Origin: Pseudomonadota bacterium
GTDB taxonomy: Bacteria > Pseudomonadota > Alphaproteobacteria > Caulobacterales > Aquidulcibacteraceae
NCBI GenBank assembly: GCA_023461135.1
Contig: JAEWNX010000015.1
Coordinates: forward strand, 1 to 9,726
Direction: 5' to 3'
DNA: 9,726 nucleotides
The position numbers were made by a program, and so were the translations under genes. Shown here in pieces: positions 6,051 to 9,726 of the stretch (position 1 is the stretch's first letter; every line of letters starts with the position of its first letter). Below the pieces are notes generated by a model. That model did no database searches. It was not told the DNA's origin and worked only from the letters and a program-made list of their open reading frames with translations.

Positions 6051-7321
6051 TGGACGGCGATTTCGCAATCCGCGGCGAAAGCGTCGGCAAACGCTACAAG
6101 CGCCTGATCAAGGATCGCCATCACGATAGCCTGCGCGACGTGATCGCGTCGGGCGTGAAGGATATGTTTGCGTCCAAGGAAGAGCGCGCTGCGTTGCAGG
6201 AGCGCCAGACCTTCTGGGCGCTGAAAGACGCGAATTTCGAGATCAAGCGCGGCGAAAACGTCGGCATTATCGGCCTCAACGGCGCCGGCAAATCCACGCT
6301 GCTGAAAATCCTCTCGCGCATCACGACGCCAACAACGGGCCACATCCGCATCAAGGGCCGCTTGGGCGCGCTGCTCGAAGTCGGCACCGGCTTTCACCAC
6401 GAACTGACCGGGCGCGAGAACGTGTTCCTCTACGGCTCGATCCTCGGCATGACGCGCGCCGAAGTTGCCGCCAAGTACGACGCCATCGTCGATTTCTCCG
6501 AGATCGCCGAGTTCATGGATACGCCGGTGAAGCGCTATTCATCCGGCATGTACGTGCGCCTCGCCTTCGCGGTGGCCGCGCACCTCGATCCGGACATCCT
6601 GCTCCTCGACGAAGTGCTCGCGGTCGGCGATTTTGCATTCCAGCGCAAGTGCATGACGTTCGCGCGCCGCCTGGAGCAGAAAGGCGCGACGATCCTTTTC
6701 GTGTCGCACAACATGCACTCGATCAAGACGATGTGCGAACGCGTGATTTATCTCAAGAAAGGTCAGATCGCCTTCGACGGCCCGACCGCCGAGGGCCTCA
6801 AGCTCTATGAAGGCGACAGCCGCCTTGCCGATGCGCCCTGGTTCCGCGATGCCGCGCACGCGCCGATCAAATTCACCGACGTGCAGCTCCTCAATGAGCG
6901 TCGCGAACCAGCAGGCGTATTCGATTACGGCGAGCGCATGATCGTGCGCCTCAAATACAATGCGCATCAGCGCGTCGAGCGCCCCGATTTCCGTGTCGGT
7001 TTCGACCGCGACGACGAAGTCGCGTGCACGACCTATTCCACCTACAGCGACAAGATCGACATTCCGTTCGTCGAGGGCGAAGGCGAGATCGAGTTGCGCA
7101 CGCCGCCGATCAAGCTCGTCTCCGACCTCTACGTCGCGAACATCGTTGTGCGCGACGCGGCGGCCTCGATGGTCGCCGCGCAAATCGGCGGACACTTCCA
7201 TGTGCGCCACCCCGTGCTTACGGCGCAGGCGTATGGCGTCTATCACGAGCCGGGCGAATGGCGTCTCAGCCAAGGCGCCATGCCTATGCTGAACGAGGCC
7301 GCCAATGACCGCCGTCGCTGA
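6050..7321 (+). CDS. wzt: ABC transporter ATPase with C-terminal extension (Wzt)
   Basis: 423 residues: an ABC domain of about 250 residues followed by an extension of about 160. Walker A is GLNGAGKST (75-83), the signature YSSGMYVRLAFA (163-174, the SSGM variant typical of Wzt/TagH/KpsT), Walker B DILLLDEVLAVGD (182-194) with Glu188, and the H-loop His220 in FVSHNM. GRENVFLYGSILGM at 121-134 is a further polysaccharide-exporter hallmark. The extension, roughly 270-400, is rich in beta-strand-like segments (ERMIVRLKYN, FRVGFDRDDEV, LYVANIVVRD, GHFHVRHPV) and corresponds to the Wzt C-terminal carbohydrate-binding domain. In the E. coli O9a system that domain recognises a terminal cap before export (established); the ligand here is unknown. 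The ATG shares one base with the Wzm stop; the frame is open further upstream but out of frame with the permease. Its 3' end overlaps the glycosyltransferase gene by 17 bases. Confidence 0.94.
   Translation: MDGDFAIRGESVGKRYKRLIKDRHHDSLRDVIASGVKDMFASKEERAALQERQTFWALKDANFEIKRGENVGIIGLNGAGKSTLLKILSRITTPTTGHIRIKGRLGALLEVGTGFHHELTGRENVFLYGSILGMTRAEVAAKYDAIVDFSEIAEFMDTPVKRYSSGMYVRLAFAVAAHLDPDILLLDEVLAVGDFAFQRKCMTFARRLEQKGATILFVSHNMHSIKTMCERVIYLKKGQIAFDGPTAEGLKLYEGDSRLADAPWFRDAAHAPIKFTDVQLLNERREPAGVFDYGERMIVRLKYNAHQRVERPDFRVGFDRDDEVACTTYSTYSDKIDIPFVEGEGEIELRTPPIKLVSDLYVANIVVRDAAASMVAAQIGGHFHVRHPVLTAQAYGVYHEPGEWRLSQGAMPMLNEAANDRRR
7295..7298 (+). promoter_or_regulatory. Ribosome binding site for the glycosyltransferase start at 7305
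   Basis: GAGG, six bases before ATG 7305-7307, lies within the last codons of wzt. It supports a 17-base overlap of the two genes and hence coupled translation. Confidence 0.5.
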
Positions 7322-8954
7322 AGCCGAAGCGCGGCCGTTCGCGAAACAGAAAGAGCGCCTCGCAGCCAATTTCGCGCTGTTCGACAAATACGTCTCACGC
7401 GCCGAAGCGCTGTTCGCCGAAGGCGATTACGCGACCGCGGCCGCCTATTGCTCCATCGCCGCGCACATTCCGGTGCAGAACCATTGCGGCATCTTCTGGA
7501 GCCCGCGCGTCGAGAGGGTGCTGACCGACATCGCGCGCGCCACCGAAACGCCGGGCACGAAGCATCCGCGCCCGAAAGAGGTGAAGCGCATTCTGAGCGT
7601 GATGACGCAAGCTGCGCCCGTCGGCGGTCTTACCCGCATGCTTTGCAAGTGGGTGGAGGCTGATAAGAGCCGCGAGCATTCGGTGGTGCTGACGCAGCAC
7701 CGCGGGCCGACGCCGCAATTCGTGTTTGACGCTTTCCAGGCATCAGGCGGCAGCGTGCGCTTCCTCAACCGCAGCCGCGGCAGTCAGATCGAGTGGGCCA
7801 AGAAGCTTCGTGAAATCGCGCAGCGTTATGACCTCGTCGTGATCCACACGCACTGCGAAGATGTCGTGCCGCTGCTGGCGTTCGGTGCGATCGAGTCTGG
7901 CAAGTACCCGCACGTTGTCATCCTCAATCACGCCGACCACCTCTTCTGGCTTAACCCCGCGATCGCCCACCTCAACATCGACTTGCGCGACGCGGCGCTT
8001 GAGCTTTCCGTCACCCGCCGCGGTATCGCGCGTGAGCGCAACATCCTGATGCCGACCATCTCGGAGAGCATCAAACGCACGCGCTCGCGCGAAGACGCCA
8101 AGCGCGAACTTGGCATCGCGCCGGATGCAATCCTGATGGTCTCGGTGGCGCGCCAGCTTAAATACCTGACGCGTGACGGCGACAGCTACGCCAAAATCCA
8201 CGCGCCTATCCTGGAGAAGCATCCCAACGTCTCACTCATCGTCGTGGGTGGCGCCGAGCAGCCGGATTGGGCTCCGTATTTCGAGAAGTTTGGCGATCGC
8301 CTGCAAACGCTGCAGCCCACGCCGAACCCGCGCATCTATTACGAAGCGGCGGATATCTACGTGGATTCCTATCCTTTCGTGTCGTCCACCTCGATGATGG
8401 AAGCGTCGGGCCACGGCGCGCCGGCCGTCAGCATCTTCACGCATCCGGACGACGTGCGCATCACCGCGATCAACCACTTCGCGCTGGTTGGCAACACATG
8501 GCAGGCGCGCAGTTTCGATGAATACCGCGCGATGCTGGAAAAGCTGATCGCCGACCCCAAGCTGCGGGAAGAGATGGGCCGCAATGCGTGCGAAGCCGTC
8601 GCCGCCGCGCACAATCCGCCGGGCTGGAACAAGTGGATGGAAGCGGTGTATGCGCGCGCCGCCGAACTTCCGCCGCTCGACAATCGCGCCATGCTCGCGG
8701 AGCGCGACGCGCCGAGCTACGGAGAACTTGATGTCCGCCACGAAGACCTTTTCGGCGGCAACTGGCCGATCGAGCAGTACGAGAAAAGTTATATCGGTGT
8801 GATGCCGTTCAAGCAGCGCTTGGCGCATTGGCGCGAACTCAAAGCGAAAGGCATGTTCTCAAACCCACGACGCGCCTGGGCGTTCATGCTGCCTGAGTGG
8901 CTGAAACGCGCCGTGCGGGACGGCATCCTCAACTGGCCGGAAGACCCGCACTGA
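7305..8954 (+). CDS. GT-B fold glycosyltransferase with N-terminal helical extension
   Basis: 549 residues, longer than the usual 350-420 of single-domain GT4 enzymes. Residues 13-80 look all-helical, including a TPR-like pair around SRAEALFAEGDYATAAAYCS. The first GT-B domain begins at KRILSVMTQAAPVGGLTR (94-111), with the typical beta1 and glycine loop. Within it NHADHLFWL (208-216) and RRGI (238-241) stand out and, from memory, are conserved in a proteobacterial glycosyltransferase group. The second domain starts near ILMVSVARQLKYLTR (276-290) and has IVVGGAEQPDW (312-322) and YYEAADIYVDSYPF (345-358), then SSTSMMEASGHGAPAVSI (360-377), which corresponds to the donor-binding acidic loop. 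A tail of about 85 residues follows, ending in a basic/aromatic helix (MLPEWLKRAVRDGIL, 528-542) that might bind the membrane. No signal peptide: it should be cytoplasmic and build the exported glycan. Donor and linkage unknown. Last gene of the operon. Confidence 0.85.
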   Translation: MTAVAEAEARPFAKQKERLAANFALFDKYVSRAEALFAEGDYATAAAYCSIAAHIPVQNHCGIFWSPRVERVLTDIARATETPGTKHPRPKEVKRILSVMTQAAPVGGLTRMLCKWVEADKSREHSVVLTQHRGPTPQFVFDAFQASGGSVRFLNRSRGSQIEWAKKLREIAQRYDLVVIHTHCEDVVPLLAFGAIESGKYPHVVILNHADHLFWLNPAIAHLNIDLRDAALELSVTRRGIARERNILMPTISESIKRTRSREDAKRELGIAPDAILMVSVARQLKYLTRDGDSYAKIHAPILEKHPNVSLIVVGGAEQPDWAPYFEKFGDRLQTLQPTPNPRIYYEAADIYVDSYPFVSSTSMMEASGHGAPAVSIFTHPDDVRITAINHFALVGNTWQARSFDEYRAMLEKLIADPKLREEMGRNACEAVAAAHNPPGWNKWMEAVYARAAELPPLDNRAMLAERDAPSYGELDVRHEDLFGGNWPIEQYEKSYIGVMPFKQRLAHWRELKAKGMFSNPRRAWAFMLPEWLKRAVRDGILNWPEDPH

Positions 8955-8973
8955 CATCTTGGCCCGCGCCGGC

Positions 8974-9047
8974 CTTCGACAAGCTCAGGCTGACGCTACT
9001 TGAACAGCGCCGCTGCTAGAAATGGCGTCACGCTGAGCCTGTCGAAG
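8974..9047. repeat. Imperfect long inverted repeat in the convergent gap
   Basis: The 23-base arms 8974-8996 and 9025-9047 pair at 20 of 23 positions, separated by 28 bases; the loop itself contains the symmetric CAGCGCCGCTG (9005-9015). The arms carry a CTTCGACA-x-GCTCAG core that, from memory, recurs in dispersed palindromic repeats of many GC-rich bacteria. It lies 19 bases after the operon's stop and 17 bases before the stop of the opposing gene, so on RNA from either strand it could fold as a hairpin. No T-run follows on either strand, so a classical intrinsic terminator is not shown; it may be a REP-like element, an mRNA-stabilising hairpin, or a Rho-related end. Confidence 0.7.
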
Positions 9048-9064
9048 CGCGACGCCGCACGCCG

Positions 9065-9726
9065 TCACCGCGACAACAACACACGCGCTGCCGCCACCGG
9101 ATAGCTCTTGAGCGGCGTCAGCGTCAGCGCTTCGGACAACATGCCTTTGCGGACGAGCCGCGCCGCCGTTACCGTGACGTACCACTCGACTTCTTTTTGG
9201 TTCTGCGCCGATAGCTGCGCCGCGAACGGCAGCGCCGCGCGGACGAAAGCGCAATCGGCGCCATCCAATTCGTACGGACGATACCGCGCCAGCTCCATCA
9301 GTTTGGTTGCGGCGGCGATACGGAGATGGTTCGCTTCGTCTGCGTCGAGCCCGGCGGCGAGCGAGCACATCCCCTCGAGCGTCACCGCACGCTTCATCGC
9401 AGCGTGAAGATCGAACGAGAACGTCAGGTCCGCTTTCCCCGTCCGGCGCCGGACAGCCGATATCGCGCCGAGTTGTGAACCCACCGCCATGATGCGGCCG
9501 TTGACGATGGAGCTGGAAACGCTCGCGGTGTGAACGCGGTACTGGCCGAGTTTCTCCGTCAGATTCGCCAGTGCTCCGTGCTCCGACAAGCGCCAGAAGA
9601 GATCGCTATCCTCCGAGTTTGGCACGTGCCGATAGCCGCCCGCCGCTTCTACCGCCGCGCGCCGCGCGAGCAGCGTCGACTGGATGATGTACGGCTCAAG
9701 CGCCGGCGCCTTCGCCGGATCGGCGT
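9065..9726 (-). CDS. Family 2 glycosyltransferase, N-terminus outside the window
   Basis: The minus-strand frame is open from the right edge to a TGA at 9065-9067, about 219 residues; the start and the nucleotide-binding half of the GT-A domain are missing. The visible part begins with the second half of a GT2 domain: EPYIIQSTLLARRAAVEAAG leads to GGYRH, then SEDSDLFWRLSEHG, which holds the conserved ED pair near the catalytic base, and LGQYRVHTASVSS, with the His commonly involved near the metal site. A helical C-terminal region of about 140 residues follows, with no membrane segment evident, so a soluble or peripheral cytoplasmic enzyme is likely. It converges on the operon and must have its own promoter outside the window. 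Being next to the exporter operon, it probably acts in the same glycan assembly, but that is inference. Acceptor and donor are unknown. Confidence 0.88.
   Translation of the reverse strand, partial: ADPAKAPALEPYIIQSTLLARRAAVEAAGGYRHVPNSEDSDLFWRLSEHGALANLTEKLGQYRVHTASVSSSIVNGRIMAVGSQLGAISAVRRRTGKADLTFSFDLHAAMKRAVTLEGMCSLAAGLDADEANHLRIAAATKLMELARYRPYELDGADCAFVRAALPFAAQLSAQNQKEVEWYVTVTAARLVRKGMLSEALTLTPLKSYPVAAARVLLSR

Noticed and set aside
8974..9047. Inverted repeat as a classical intrinsic terminator
   Set aside because: The hairpin is plausible but no T-run follows on either strand, the stem has three mismatches, and the loop is long. It is recorded as a repeat instead.
1..9726. CRISPR array, transposon, tRNA or phage signature
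   Set aside because: No regularly spaced direct repeats, transposase-like protein, tRNA-like cloverleaf or phage gene was seen anywhere in the window.

Overview
The window reads as part of a surface-polysaccharide (O-antigen or capsule type) locus of a GC-rich Gram-negative bacterium. The dense, translationally coupled gene packing, the heavy use of GCG/ATC/GAA codons, the GTG starts and the Wzm/Wzt exporter fit an alphaproteobacterium; a Caulobacterales or Hyphomonadaceae-like host is a guess from general character and not proven by any gene here.

Layout, left to right. Bases 2-274 hold the C-terminal end of a GT4-type glycosyltransferase that enters from outside the window. A 163-base gap (275-437) with a small perfect inverted repeat follows. 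A tight plus-strand run of eight genes then spans 438-8954: a left-handed beta-helix N-acetyltransferase (WbpD/WlbB-like), a Gfo/Idh/MocA NAD-dependent oxidoreductase (WbpB/WlbA-like), a DegT/DnrJ/EryC1 aminotransferase (WbpE-like), an extended-SDR nucleotide-sugar epimerase/dehydratase-type enzyme, a second and clearly different DegT/DnrJ/EryC1 aminotransferase, an ABC-2 polysaccharide export permease (Wzm), its ATPase with a C-terminal extension (Wzt), and a 549-residue GT-B glycosyltransferase with an N-terminal helical extension. Most junctions are stop/start overlaps (GTGA, ATGA or TGATG), so the run is almost certainly one operon. On the minus strand, 9065-9726 carries the C-terminal two-thirds or so of a GT2 glycosyltransferase, converging on the operon. 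The 110-base convergent gap contains a long imperfect inverted repeat (8974-9047).

How the genes fit together. The first three enzymes match the three late steps that turn UDP-GlcNAcA into UDP-2,3-diacetamido-2,3-dideoxy-glucuronate: oxidation at C3, transamination, N-acetylation. The SDR and second aminotransferase imply another modified, probably amino, sugar. The glycosyltransferases would assemble the glycan on a lipid carrier in the cytoplasm, and Wzm/Wzt would export the finished chain. The 6-dehydrogenase (WbpA), any 2-epimerase (WbpI), any 4,6-dehydratase, the initiating transferase and the ligase are not in this window. No mobile element, CRISPR array, tRNA or rRNA was seen. The biology is mostly recognisable; the least explained parts are the exact sugar product, the ligand of the Wzt C-terminal domain and the extended glycosyltransferase.
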